The notes below the pieces were generated by a model. That model worked only from the letters and a program-made list of their open reading frames with translations, was not told where the DNA came from and did no database searches. From NCBI GenBank assembly GCA_964483245.1, contig CAZABP010000061.1, forward strand, positions 1 to 25,191: a stretch of 25,191 nucleotides of DNA, given 5' to 3'. This stretch comes from CAZABP01 sp964483245. GTDB taxonomy: Bacteria; Planctomycetota; UBA1135; UBA2386. Below, piece by piece: positions 16,480 through 23,980 of the stretch (its first letter is position 1; the number at the start of each line of letters is the position of its first letter). The translations under genes and the position numbers were made by a program.

Positions 16480-17430
16480 GTGGACCGACCGGTCACGATC
16501 GCGGGATTCCTGGCTTCGCTCCGGCGCGCGCGGCGCTGGTTCGGCATCGCGGCAGCGCTCGCCGGACCGCTGCTCGCGCTGCTGCTCGGCTGGTTGATCA
16601 CCGGCTTGCTGCCGGCGTGGCGTCCGTTCGATGTCGGGCTGCGCACCTGGCTGCTGCTCGGGATGGGACCTTGGCTGTTGATCGAGCTCGTGCGCGCCTG
16701 GCGCCGCCAGAAGCAGGTCGACGTCGAGTTGGACCACGCACTCGGGCTGCGCGACGGGCTCGCGACGTGGTCGTCGTTCGTGCGCACGCCGGTGCAGCAG
16801 CAGCCGATGTTCGGCTGGCTCGAGGAGGACCTCGAAGCGCGGATCGACCGCCTGCCGGCGCAGCGCCTCGCCGCGGCGAAGCGGATGCGCCTCGGTCCGT
16901 TGCGCTACCTGCTGCCGCTCGTGGTGCTGCTGCTGCTGTTGCAGGAGTTCGCACCGCTGCCGCCGCGGCTGCCGGCGCCGAGGGGACCGAGCAGCGGGGC
17001 CGGCGGAGGCGGCGAACAGGAGGGTGGCGGCGGCACGCCACAGCAACAGTTGCAGCCGCCGCAGCCGCAGCCTTCCCCTGCGGAGCCGAAGCCGCAGCCG
17101 GAGCAGCCGCGCGAACCGGATCCGCAACCGGACCCGGAGCCACCGGCAGATCCCAAGCCGCTGCTGCAGCAGCCGGTCGAGGACCAGGTCGTCCTGCCGG
17201 AGTTCATCGGCGACGGGCCGACGCGGCGTGCGCTCGCGCCGGTCGCGGAGCTCGCGCAGGGTGGTGGGGCGGCGGCTGCTGGCGGCAGGCGCGACCAGCC
17301 GCCGCCGCTGCCCGGCACACCGGAGTTCGAGCACGCACGCGAGGAGGCGTTGCGCTCGCGGCACGTGCCGCCGGCCGAGCGTCCGTTCGTGCGCAGCTAC
17401 TTCGAGGCGCTGGCGCAGCGCGGCCGATGA
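16480..17430 (+). CDS. Proline-rich membrane protein, DUF58/BatA operon
   Basis: This 316-residue protein starts at the GTG at 16480, 34 bases after the CNNM gene. It has two TM helices near the N-terminus (about 22-45 and 54-72), then a soluble segment VDVELDHALGLRDGLATWSSF, typical of membrane proteins in MoxR/DUF58 loci where it precedes the cytoplasmic part, and a third TM helix at about 137-154. The rest is a Gly-rich patch followed by a long Pro/Gln/Glu tail (about 180-240) and a more ordered C-terminus ending FEALAQRGR. Its stop overlaps the DUF58 start (ATGA). The Pro-rich tail may span the periplasm or serve as a binding platform. No enzyme motif is visible. Confidence 0.72.
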   Translation: MDRPVTIAGFLASLRRARRWFGIAAALAGPLLALLLGWLITGLLPAWRPFDVGLRTWLLLGMGPWLLIELVRAWRRQKQVDVELDHALGLRDGLATWSSFVRTPVQQQPMFGWLEEDLEARIDRLPAQRLAAAKRMRLGPLRYLLPLVVLLLLLQEFAPLPPRLPAPRGPSSGAGGGGEQEGGGGTPQQQLQPPQPQPSPAEPKPQPEQPREPDPQPDPEPPADPKPLLQQPVEDQVVLPEFIGDGPTRRALAPVAELAQGGGAAAAGGRRDQPPPLPGTPEFEHAREEALRSRHVPPAERPFVRSYFEALAQRGR

Positions 17431-18290
17431 AGCAGGCCTTCCCGCCGGCATTCCGCGAGCTGGTCGTGCGGCTGCTGCGCGCCGTGCCGCGCGTGCGCGG
17501 CGAGCGCGCGCAGGAGGGGCGCACGCGTCGCCACGTGCTCTCGTCGTCCGGCACGTTCGCCGGCCATCGCGCCTACACCAGTGGTGAGGATCTGCGCTTC
17601 GTCGACTGGAACGCCGCTGCGCGCACCGGCGAGCTGATCCTGAAGGTGCTCGAGGACGACGACCGCCGCACGATCACGGTCATGCTCGACACGTCGGCCA
17701 GCATGACCTGCGGCACGCCGCCGCGCTGGCGCGCCGCGCTGCGGCTCGCGGCGATCGCCGGTGGCCTCGCGCTCGCGCGCCTGGACGGCGTGCTCGTGAT
17801 CCGCGGCGCCGAGCGCGGGCAGCGGCTGGCCGGCGTCGGCGCCCTGCCGCGGCTGTACGAGCTGCTCGACTCGGCACCGGTGCGCGACGTGTCGCCGCGC
17901 GCGTTCGCCGAGGCGGTGCTGTCGCAACGCGGCCCCGGCCGCATCATCTGGATCAGCGACTTCGCCGAGCCGCCGGCGTTCGAGCCGGCGCTCGCCTGGC
18001 TCGCGCGCCGCCATCTGCGCGTCGTCGGGCTGCTGCCGATGCTGGCCGACGACGAAGCGCCGGAGCTCGGCGGGTTCGTGCGGCTGCGGGATCCGGAGCT
18101 CGGCACCGAGGAGGTCATGCCGGTCGATGCGCCGCTCCGCGCGGCGATGGTCGAAGAGCTGCGCGCGCTCCGTCGCGCGCAGGACCGTGCGTTCGCCGAC
18201 GCCGGCCTTCCGCTGGTGCGTTTTCCGGTGCCGCCGGAGGGGGACTTCCGCGTCTCGAGCTGGATCCGACCGTGGACTTCGCGGGTCTGA
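17427..18290 (+). CDS. DUF58 domain-containing protein
   Basis: This 287-residue protein is a complete DUF58 family member. The hallmark GEDLRFVDWNAAARTGELILKV (about 53-74) is followed by the beta-strand and metal-ion-like site TVMLDTSASM (about 84-93), the DxSxS motif of von Willebrand A folds. The family is usually encoded between a MoxR AAA+ ATPase and BatA/BatB-type membrane proteins and is thought to be acted on by MoxR, with roles in envelope stress or protein maturation. Here a Pro-rich membrane protein precedes it and a BatA-like protein follows, with overlaps on both sides (4 and 19 bases), but no MoxR gene is in the window. It probably sits at the inner face of the membrane. Confidence 0.85.
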   Translation: MKQAFPPAFRELVVRLLRAVPRVRGERAQEGRTRRHVLSSSGTFAGHRAYTSGEDLRFVDWNAAARTGELILKVLEDDDRRTITVMLDTSASMTCGTPPRWRAALRLAAIAGGLALARLDGVLVIRGAERGQRLAGVGALPRLYELLDSAPVRDVSPRAFAEAVLSQRGPGRIIWISDFAEPPAFEPALAWLARRHLRVVGLLPMLADDEAPELGGFVRLRDPELGTEEVMPVDAPLRAAMVEELRALRRAQDRAFADAGLPLVRFPVPPEGDFRVSSWIRPWTSRV

Positions 18291-19831
18291 CGCATCCGGA
18301 GCTGCTGTGGTGGCTGCTGCTGCTACCGGTGTTGTGGTGGCTGCATCGACCGCCGCGGCCGCGGCGCGTCGTGACGACGCCGTATCTCGCGCTGTGGCGG
18401 CGCGCGCAGCAACGTCTGCGGCGCCGCCCGCACCGGCTGCGCTGGTTGCGGTTGCTGTTGATGTTGTTCGCGGCGGCCGCGACCGTATTGGCGCTGGCCG
18501 GGCTGCGTCTGGGTGGGCAGCACGGGGCCCGGGCGCTGGTCGTGCTGCTCGATACGTCGGCCAGCATGCAGGCAGGGGGCGCGGACCAGCGCGCGCGGCG
18601 TCAGGTCGCCGAGGTGACAGCGGCGCTGCCGGAGGGGATCGAGACTGCGCTCGTCGAGCTCGGGGACGGGATGCGGCTGCGCCCCGGGCCGGCGTCGACC
18701 TGGTTCGCCGAATGGCCGCAGGCGGCCGGAACCGGCCGTGACTGGGGGGTCTGGATCGCCAGTCTCGCGCGCGAGGGGACGGCGCTGTGGACGCTGACCG
18801 ACGGGCGCGGGCCGAGTCCCCCGCCGGATGCCGGCGCGCTGACGCTGCTCGATGGCCCGTCCGACAACTTCGCGATCACGGCGCTCGAGGTCGAGGACGC
18901 CTGGCCGCTGCCCACCGTGACCGCGCGCGTGCAGGTCACGGCGTTCACGCGTGATGCCGGCGAAGTCACGCTGCGTGTCGCCGGCGGGGTCGCGGCGGTT
19001 GAGCCGCGGAAGCTGGGGTCGAAGGCCGGCGAGACGCAGCTCGTCGAGTGGACCCTCGAGCGCGCCGCCGGTGGCGAGGTGCGGTTCCTGCTCGGTGGTG
19101 GGGATGCGTTGGCCCTCGACGACGTTGCCGCAGTCCGGATCCCGCCGCCGCCGCCCCGCGACGTCGCGGTGCTGGCCGACGCCGAGGCCGGACCGTGGAT
19201 CGGCGCCGCCGCCGAAGTGTTGGCGACGGCGACCGGCGGTCGCGTCGTCAGTGCCGACGGGGCGGCCGAGGCAGGCTTCGTGTTGGTCGAGGGGGGCGTG
19301 TTCGCGCAGGAGCCGGGGACGCTGCGGTTCGTGACGTTCGGGACGCGGCGGGACGGGACGCGCGAGCTGGAGCGCAGCGATCTGCTCGAGCATCCGGTCG
19401 TCGTCGATTGGGACCGGGAGCATCCGATCACGGCTGGGCTCGACCTGTCGGATCTGCGCGTGCGGTCCGCGCTGGCGGCACTGCTGCCGCCGGGGCGGGT
19501 CCTGATCCGCGGTGAGGCGGGACCGCTGGCGGTGTGGGTGGACGGGCCGCAGTTCCCGTCGTTGCACTTCCAGTTCCGGCTTTCCGACACCAACCTGCCG
19601 CTGCTCCCGGCATTCCCGCAGCTGCTGCGGCGGGCGTATGCGCATGCGTTCGGCGCCGGGCCGGCGCCGGTCGCACGGGGGCTGCTGTCGGCGGCGGAGT
19701 CCGACCTGCGGCGGGTCGGACCGCCAGCCGAGTCGCGGCCGCTGCCACCGTTCGCCGAGCCGGGGCAGAGCCTGGTGCTTCCCCTGCTGCTGGCGGCGCT
19801 GGCGGCGCTGGTGCTGCGCGTCTACGTGTGA
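18272..19831 (+). CDS. BatA-like VWA membrane protein
   Basis: This 519-residue protein starts at the GTG at 18272, 19 bases inside the DUF58 gene. The N-terminus is the BatA/aerotolerance type: GLTHPELLWWLLLLPVLWWLHR, an arginine-rich linker, and a second TM helix (about 57-80). A VWA-like stretch follows (VVLLDTSASM, about 89-98), but the complete metal-site motifs further on are hard to see, so the fold may be reduced. The rest is mostly beta-type sequence with a GATase-like segment (DLLEHPVVVDWDREHPITAGLDLS), and the last 20 residues form a C-terminal TM helix. It likely spans the membrane with a large extracytoplasmic part. It is the last gene of the set; a 149-base gap and a new promoter separate it from rplC. 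Confidence 0.8.
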   Translation: MDFAGLTHPELLWWLLLLPVLWWLHRPPRPRRVVTTPYLALWRRAQQRLRRRPHRLRWLRLLLMLFAAAATVLALAGLRLGGQHGARALVVLLDTSASMQAGGADQRARRQVAEVTAALPEGIETALVELGDGMRLRPGPASTWFAEWPQAAGTGRDWGVWIASLAREGTALWTLTDGRGPSPPPDAGALTLLDGPSDNFAITALEVEDAWPLPTVTARVQVTAFTRDAGEVTLRVAGGVAAVEPRKLGSKAGETQLVEWTLERAAGGEVRFLLGGGDALALDDVAAVRIPPPPPRDVAVLADAEAGPWIGAAAEVLATATGGRVVSADGAAEAGFVLVEGGVFAQEPGTLRFVTFGTRRDGTRELERSDLLEHPVVVDWDREHPITAGLDLSDLRVRSALAALLPPGRVLIRGEAGPLAVWVDGPQFPSLHFQFRLSDTNLPLLPAFPQLLRRAYAHAFGAGPAPVARGLLSAAESDLRRVGPPAESRPLPPFAEPGQSLVLPLLLAALAALVLRVYV

Positions 19832-19861
19832 CGCGGCGGCTCGTGCCGCGCGCGCGGGCCC

Positions 19862-19882
19862 GCGGGCAAGGGCCAGGCCCGC
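19862..19882. terminator. Weak stem-loop after the BatA-like gene
   Basis: GCGGGC (19862-19867) and GCCCGC (19877-19882) can pair around a nine-base loop. There is no T-run. In such GC-rich DNA this could be chance, but it lies between the BatA-like stop and the rplC promoter. Confidence 0.2.
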
Positions 19883-19890
19883 CTCCAGGC

Positions 19891-19919
19891 TTGCACGACC
19901 GGGACCGACTCCCTACAAA
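19891..19919 (+). promoter_or_regulatory. Sigma-70-like promoter for rplC
   Basis: TTGCAC (19891-19896) and TACAAA (19914-19919) lie exactly 17 bases apart. The pair is the best housekeeping-type promoter in the window and stands out in very GC-rich DNA. A start near 19926 would give a leader of about 55 bases. The ribosome site GGAG (19970-19973) precedes the rplC ATG by seven bases. Confidence 0.65.
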
Positions 19920-19980
19920 CCTCCGCCCCTTCCCGCGCCGCGGCGGTCTCGTCGCGCGGGCCCTTCGACTGGAGTCGCAG

Positions 19981-20781
19981 ATGACGATCGGAATCCTGGG
20001 CAAGAAGCTCGGAATGACGCAGCTCTTCCAAGAGGACGGCACCGTCGTCCCGGTCACGATCGTGCAAGCGGGGCCCTGCCACGTCCTGCAGGTGAAAGTC
20101 AAGGACGTCGCCGAGCTGCCGGACGAGCAGCGGCTCGCGGTCGACAACCTCGGGCGCAAGCGCGGCAAGACCGAGCGGCCGCGCCGGGCAGACGGGTATT
20201 ACGCCGTCCAGCTCGGGTTCGACGACGCGCGGCTCGAGAGCCAGCCAGGCGCGCGTGACAAGCGGATCAAGCGCAAGCGGACTTCGCAGGCCGCGATCGG
20301 CCACGCCAAGAAGGCGGACACCGCGCCCAAGCGCTACGTGCGCGAGTTCCGCTACGAGGAGATGCCGCCGCTGAAGCAGGGGGACGTCGTGACGATCGAC
20401 GTGCTCGAGGGTCTCAAGCACATCGACGTCGTCGGGACCACGAAGGGGCGTGGCTTCACCGGCACGATCAAGCGGCACAACTTCCACCGCCAGCCGATGT
20501 CGCACGGCAACAGCAAGCACCACCGCAAGGTCGGTGGCATCGGGCGGCAGTATTCGATCAGCAAAGGCGTGCCGAAGGGCAAGAAGATGTGCGGCCACTA
20601 CGGCGTCGAGCGCGTCACCGTGCAGGCGCTCGAGCTGGTCAAGATCGACAAGGATCGCAACCTCGCCTATGTCCGCGGCGCGATCCCCGGCCACCGCGAC
20701 AGCTACGTCACGCTGACCAAGTCGAGCAAGGTGTTCCTCGAGCGCGTGGGTCCGGCCAGCAAGGCCAAGAAGAAGAAGTGA
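19981..20781 (+). CDS. rplC: Large ribosomal subunit protein uL3
   Basis: uL3 is an early-assembling 50S protein that binds 23S rRNA near the peptidyl transferase centre. The start MTIGILGKKLGMTQLFQEDG, the core VVGTTKGRGFTGTIKRHNF, the MSHGNSKHHRKVGGIG loop and the GKKMCGHYGVERVTVQ segment identify it. At 266 residues it is clearly longer than E. coli L3 (209). The extra length lies between about residues 40 and 115, a Lys/Arg-rich section (RKRGKTERPRRADG, KRIKRKRTSQ) that replaces a short loop. The C-terminus ends in a basic KAKKKK tail. Unlike normal S10 operons, no rpsJ, rplD or rplW is next to it: it has its own promoter and is followed by a small basic protein and a flavoprotein. Confidence 0.97.
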   Translation: MTIGILGKKLGMTQLFQEDGTVVPVTIVQAGPCHVLQVKVKDVAELPDEQRLAVDNLGRKRGKTERPRRADGYYAVQLGFDDARLESQPGARDKRIKRKRTSQAAIGHAKKADTAPKRYVREFRYEEMPPLKQGDVVTIDVLEGLKHIDVVGTTKGRGFTGTIKRHNFHRQPMSHGNSKHHRKVGGIGRQYSISKGVPKGKKMCGHYGVERVTVQALELVKIDKDRNLAYVRGAIPGHRDSYVTLTKSSKVFLERVGPASKAKKKK

Positions 20782-20788
20782 GCTGACG

Positions 20789-20938
20789 ATGGCGAAGTCC
20801 AGGCGCAAGTCGGGGAGCTGCACGCGCGGCCGGTTCAAGCGCAAGAAGCTCGGCAAGGGTTGGGCGACGCAGCGCAGGACGCCGCGCCCGCCGGCGCCGA
20901 AGCCGGAAGAGCCCGCGCCCGCTGCTGCGGCCGGCTGA
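20789..20938 (+). CDS. Small, highly basic protein, possible ribosome-associated
   Basis: A 49-residue frame begins eight bases after the rplC stop: MAKSRRKSGSCTRGRFKRKK, then LGKGWATQRR and a Pro/Ala tail. Almost every third residue in the first 30 is Lys or Arg, while the last 15 are acidic/Ala-Pro. The compact basic part with T-R-G-R-F and G-K-G recalls the tiny 30S protein THX (bTHX), but the match is weak and the tail is not typical. Its position directly behind rplC suggests co-transcription and an rRNA-binding role. No strong ribosome site is visible, so translation may depend on coupling. It could also be a chance frame, although the composition change after the core and tight spacing argue against that. 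Confidence 0.6.
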   Translation: MAKSRRKSGSCTRGRFKRKKLGKGWATQRRTPRPPAPKPEEPAPAAAAG

Positions 20939-20950
20939 GCCGGGCGCCGC

Positions 20951-22183
20951 ATGGGCGCCGGCACGGAAGTCGACCTGATCGTCGTCGGCGCCGGCGCCGC
21001 CGGATTGATGGCGGCGACCATCGCCGCCGCGCGCGGCCGGCGCGTCGTGCTGCTCGAGAAGAACCGGCGCGCAGGGTTGAAGGTGCTGATCAGCGGCGGT
21101 GGCCGCTGCAACCTGACCACCACCAAGCAGGGCGAGGCGCTCGAGCGTGAGTTCGGTGCGCGGCGCGGGCGGTGGCTGCGGCATGCGCTGCGGTCGTTCC
21201 CACCGCGCGAGCTGTGCGCGCTGGTCGAGGCCGGCGGCGTGCCGCTGCAGGAGGAGGATCTCGACAAGATCTTCCCGGTGTCGGGGCGCGCGGCCGACGT
21301 GCTCGGCGTGTTCGTGCGCGGTGCTGCGAGTGCCGGCGTCGCGCTGCGCTACGAGTCGCCGATGCGGGACGTCGCCTGGCGCGAGGGGCAGTTCCACGTC
21401 GATGGGCTCGCCGCGCCGCGGCTCGTGCTGGCGACCGGCGGACTGAGCTATCCCAAGACCGGCGCGACCGGCGATGGGTATCCCGTGTGCGCGCGGTTCG
21501 GGCACCGGATCGTGCCGGGGGTGCCCGCGCTCGCGCCGCTCGCCGTCGACGCGGACTGGGTGCGCGACCTGGCCGGCATCGTCGTCGATGCACGGCTGAC
21601 GCTGCGCGCGCCGGATGGACGCGAGCTGCGGGCGCGCCGGCGGCCGACGCTGTTCACGCACAAGGGCCTGTCCGGCCCGGCGCCGATGGATCTCTCCGGA
21701 GACGTCGAGGAGCACGGCGGCGGCTGCACGCTCGAGCTCGACTTCGTGCCGGATCTGACGCACGAAGAGCTCGGCCGCCTGCTCGACGACGCGTGCCGCG
21801 AAGCGCCGCGCAAGGACGTCGCGCATCTGCTGCCCGGGCTGCTGCCCGAACGCCTGCGCGTCGCGCTGAGCCGGCTCGCCGGCGCCGGCGTGCGCGCCGC
21901 CGAGCTCTCGCGCGCCCAGCGCCACGAGCTGCTGCTCGCCTGGAAGCGCGCGCGCCTGCGCATCGACCGCAGCCTTGGCTTCGCCCACGCCGAAGTCACG
22001 CGCGGCGGCGTCGCGCTCGACGAAGTGGATCCCCGCACCATGCAGTCCAAGCTCCGCCCCGGCCTGTTCCTGTGCGGCGAGCTCCTCGACGTCGACGGCC
22101 CGATCGGCGGGTTCAACTTCCAGGCTGCGTTCGCCACCGGTCGGATCGCCGGCCTGCACGCAAGCGGTACACCAGGTGTCTGA
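20951..22183 (+). CDS. BaiN/HI0933-family FAD-dependent oxidoreductase
   Basis: This 410-residue cytoplasmic flavoprotein belongs to the HI0933-like (BaiN/RdsA, TIGR00275-type) NAD(P)/FAD oxidoreductases. The N-terminal Rossmann motif VVGAGAAGLMAA (about 11-22) is followed by LLEKNRRAGLKVLISGGGRCN, the family signature, then LVLATGGLSYPKTGATGDGY, THKGLSGPAPMDLS in the middle domain and GPIGGFNFQAAFATGRIAG at the C-terminus. Members of this family reduce varied substrates; the physiological substrate here is not known. The gene follows the small basic protein by 12 bases. Its last codons (SGTPGV and the TGA) lie in a palindromic repeat (22165-22186), so the natural C-terminus may have been altered by that element. 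Confidence 0.9.
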   Translation: MGAGTEVDLIVVGAGAAGLMAATIAAARGRRVVLLEKNRRAGLKVLISGGGRCNLTTTKQGEALEREFGARRGRWLRHALRSFPPRELCALVEAGGVPLQEEDLDKIFPVSGRAADVLGVFVRGAASAGVALRYESPMRDVAWREGQFHVDGLAAPRLVLATGGLSYPKTGATGDGYPVCARFGHRIVPGVPALAPLAVDADWVRDLAGIVVDARLTLRAPDGRELRARRRPTLFTHKGLSGPAPMDLSGDVEEHGGGCTLELDFVPDLTHEELGRLLDDACREAPRKDVAHLLPGLLPERLRVALSRLAGAGVRAAELSRAQRHELLLAWKRARLRIDRSLGFAHAEVTRGGVALDEVDPRTMQSKLRPGLFLCGELLDVDGPIGGFNFQAAFATGRIAGLHASGTPGV

Positions 22184-22186
22184 CAC
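22165..22186. repeat. Palindromic repeat, copy 1
   Basis: CGGTACACCAG is followed by the palindrome GTGTC-T-GACAC (22176-22186). The TGA of the flavoprotein gene lies inside the palindrome (22181-22183), so the repeat encodes the last residues of that protein. Copies 2 and 3 follow within 100 bases. Confidence 0.75.
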
Positions 22187-22201
22187 GCACGCGGCGGCTA
22201 T

Positions 22202-22247
22202 CGGTACACCAGATCTCTGAGATGCACCCCGTCACTTACCGCGAAAG
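22202..22247. repeat. Palindromic repeat, copy 2
   Basis: CGGTACACCAG is followed by ATCTC-T-GAGAT (22213-22223), then CCGTCACTT (22229-22237) and GCGAAAG (22241-22247). The arms differ from copy 1 but remain self-complementary. It is fully intergenic. Confidence 0.75.
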
Positions 22248-22260
22248 ATTCCCCGCGAAG

Positions 22261-22308
22261 CGGTACACGGCGTCTCAGAGACACAGTCCGTCAGTTCGCG
22301 TGCGAAAG
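22261..22308. repeat. Palindromic repeat, copy 3
   Basis: CGGTACAC is followed by GTCTC-A-GAGAC (22272-22282), CCGTCAGTT (22288-22296) at the same 27-base offset as in copy 2, and GCGAAAG (22302-22308). The last part spans the GTG start of the lipoprotein gene at 22300. Confidence 0.75.
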
Positions 22309-23436
22309 CGAACAGCGTGCGCACCGTGCGCGGTGCTGCTGCTCGCTGCGTCGTGCCGAGAACCGGCGGCGGTGGCGGAGCCGGCGGTGCCGCTCGCGCG
22401 CGCGGATGCGCAAGCCGAGCTGCAGTTCCGCCAGGATCCGCGGTGGCTCGGCGCCGACGCGGCGCTGACCGTGCCGCTCGATGCGCAACGCACGCTGTGG
22501 CTGTTCGGCGATTCGTTCGTCGCGCTGGATCGACCGGGTGATCGCCGCGGGTCGAAGATGGTGCGCAACAGCGTCGCAACTCAGGACGGGCTGGATCTGC
22601 ACGCGGCTGCCCTGCGGTTCCACTGGCGGCGCGCGGCGGATGGCGCCGCTGCATCGTTCTTCCCCGAGGACGGCGCGCGATGGTTCTGGCCCGGGCATGG
22701 GATCCGGCTCGGCGAGGGTCCGCTCGTGCTGTTCCTGTACGGGATCGTCGCGACGCCCGGCGTCGGACTCGGATTCGACGGGGATGGGTATGCGCTCGCC
22801 GTCGTCGAGGATCCTGAGCAGGCCGCGGGCACCTGGCAGCCGCGCAGGGTCGAAGGCCCGCCGCTGCCGTTCGACGCGGTGCCTGCGTCGGCGGTCGTGC
22901 GGGATGGCTCGCACGTCGTCGCCGTCGCGATCCGGCAGCGCGGCGTGCACGCCGGCGCGCTGGTCCGCTACGAGGCGGCGGCGCTCGCGCGCGGGGACCT
23001 GCTTGGCGCGCAGTGGTGGTGCGGCAGTGCCCGCGGCTGGGTCGCGACGGCCGAAGTCGGCGCGTCCGGACCGACCTGGGTGCTCGACGACGCTGGTGCC
23101 GAGTGTTCGCTGCACTGGGAGCCGCGCCTGCAGCGCTGGCTGCACGTTGCGAGCTACGGGTTCGGTGCCAGCACGATCGGCGTGCGCACGGCTGCCACGC
23201 TGACCGGACCGTGGTCGACGGCGCGCATGATCCATCGCCCGCCCGAGTCCGACCGACCGCGGCCGTTCGTCTATGCGGCCAAGGCGCATCCGGAGCTGCG
23301 CGGGCCGCGGCCCGACGATCTCGTCGTGACGTATGCGACGAACAGCTTCGAGTTCGCCGACCTGTTCGACGAGGACGGGCAGCGCACGCTCTACTGGCCG
23401 CGTTGCGTGTTGGTCGACCTCGCGCAACTGCGGTGA
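22300..23436 (+). CDS. Lipoprotein with DUF4185-like propeller domain
   Basis: The product has 378 residues and opens MRKRTACAPCAVLLLAASC, a lipoprotein signal ending in an AASC lipobox. The start is the GTG at 22300, which overlaps repeat copy 3; a later GTG at 22333 would lose the charged n-region. The mature part follows the DUF4185/DUF5005 pattern: TLWLFGDSFVALD, then KMVRNSVATQDG, and repeated strand blocks ending in W-x-P or W-containing turns (WPGHGIRLGEGPLVLFLYG, TWVLDDAGAECSLHWEPRLQRW, LTGPWSTARMIHRPPES). This family forms a five-bladed beta-propeller related to glycoside hydrolases and is often attached to the outer face of the cell. A carbohydrate-binding or hydrolysing role is plausible, but no substrate is suggested by the window. 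It ends three bases before the GNAT gene. Confidence 0.78.
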   Translation: MRKRTACAPCAVLLLAASCREPAAVAEPAVPLARADAQAELQFRQDPRWLGADAALTVPLDAQRTLWLFGDSFVALDRPGDRRGSKMVRNSVATQDGLDLHAAALRFHWRRAADGAAASFFPEDGARWFWPGHGIRLGEGPLVLFLYGIVATPGVGLGFDGDGYALAVVEDPEQAAGTWQPRRVEGPPLPFDAVPASAVVRDGSHVVAVAIRQRGVHAGALVRYEAAALARGDLLGAQWWCGSARGWVATAEVGASGPTWVLDDAGAECSLHWEPRLQRWLHVASYGFGASTIGVRTAATLTGPWSTARMIHRPPESDRPRPFVYAAKAHPELRGPRPDDLVVTYATNSFEFADLFDEDGQRTLYWPRCVLVDLAQLR

Positions 23437-23439
23437 ACC

Positions 23440-23973
23440 ATGGCTGATCCCGGACCGATCACGATCCGCACCGAGCTGCGCCCCGAGGATCCGACGCAGA
23501 TCGTCGAGTTCCATGCGCGTGTGTATTCGCAGGAGTACGGCTTCGATCGTTCGTTCGCCGACTACGTCGCCGGCCCATTGCACGAGTTCGCGCGGCGCCC
23601 GCACGCGCGCCAGCGCATCTGGATCGCCGAGGGTGGCGACCAGCTCGCCGGCTGCATCGCGATCGTGCGCGCCGATCCGCAGACTGCGCAGCTCCGCTGG
23701 TTCCTGGTCGATCCGGCTCGTCGTGGCGTCGGACTCGGCACGCGTCTGGTGCGCGAGGCGGTCGAGTTCTCGCGCGCCGCCGGTTACGCGCGGATCATCC
23801 TGTGGACCGAGAGCGTGCTGACCGCAGCGGCGCGGCTGTATCGCGCCGCCGGGTTCGAGCTGGTCGAGCAGCGCACGGGTCGCCGGTGGGGGGTCGACGT
23901 GGTCGAGGAGATGTACGCGTTGTGCTTCCCGGGCACGCCGGGTACGAGCGCGGGTCATCCCGGACAGGACTGA
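23440..23973 (+). CDS. GNAT family N-acetyltransferase
   Basis: This 177-residue cytoplasmic enzyme transfers an acetyl group from acetyl-CoA to an amine; the substrate is unknown. The CoA-binding motif R-x-x-G-x-G is R95-GVGLG (residues 95-100), preceded by the beta-strand AQLRWFLVDP and followed by TRLVREAVEFSRAAGY and ARLYRAAGFELVE, the standard GNAT order. The sequence closely recalls the acetyltransferase half of MarR-GNAT fusion proteins (VYSQEYGFDRSFADYVAGPL and ILWTESVLTAAARLYR), but no MarR domain is encoded here. The ATG lies three bases after the lipoprotein stop. A damaged copy of its middle part lies at 25071-25191. Confidence 0.92.
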   Translation: MADPGPITIRTELRPEDPTQIVEFHARVYSQEYGFDRSFADYVAGPLHEFARRPHARQRIWIAEGGDQLAGCIAIVRADPQTAQLRWFLVDPARRGVGLGTRLVREAVEFSRAAGYARIILWTESVLTAAARLYRAAGFELVEQRTGRRWGVDVVEEMYALCFPGTPGTSAGHPGQD

Positions 23974-23980
23974 AACCGCA

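Noticed and set aside
22165..22308. CRISPR array
   Set aside because: Only three diverged repeats with unequal spacing (37 and 59 bases), and no cas gene nearby.
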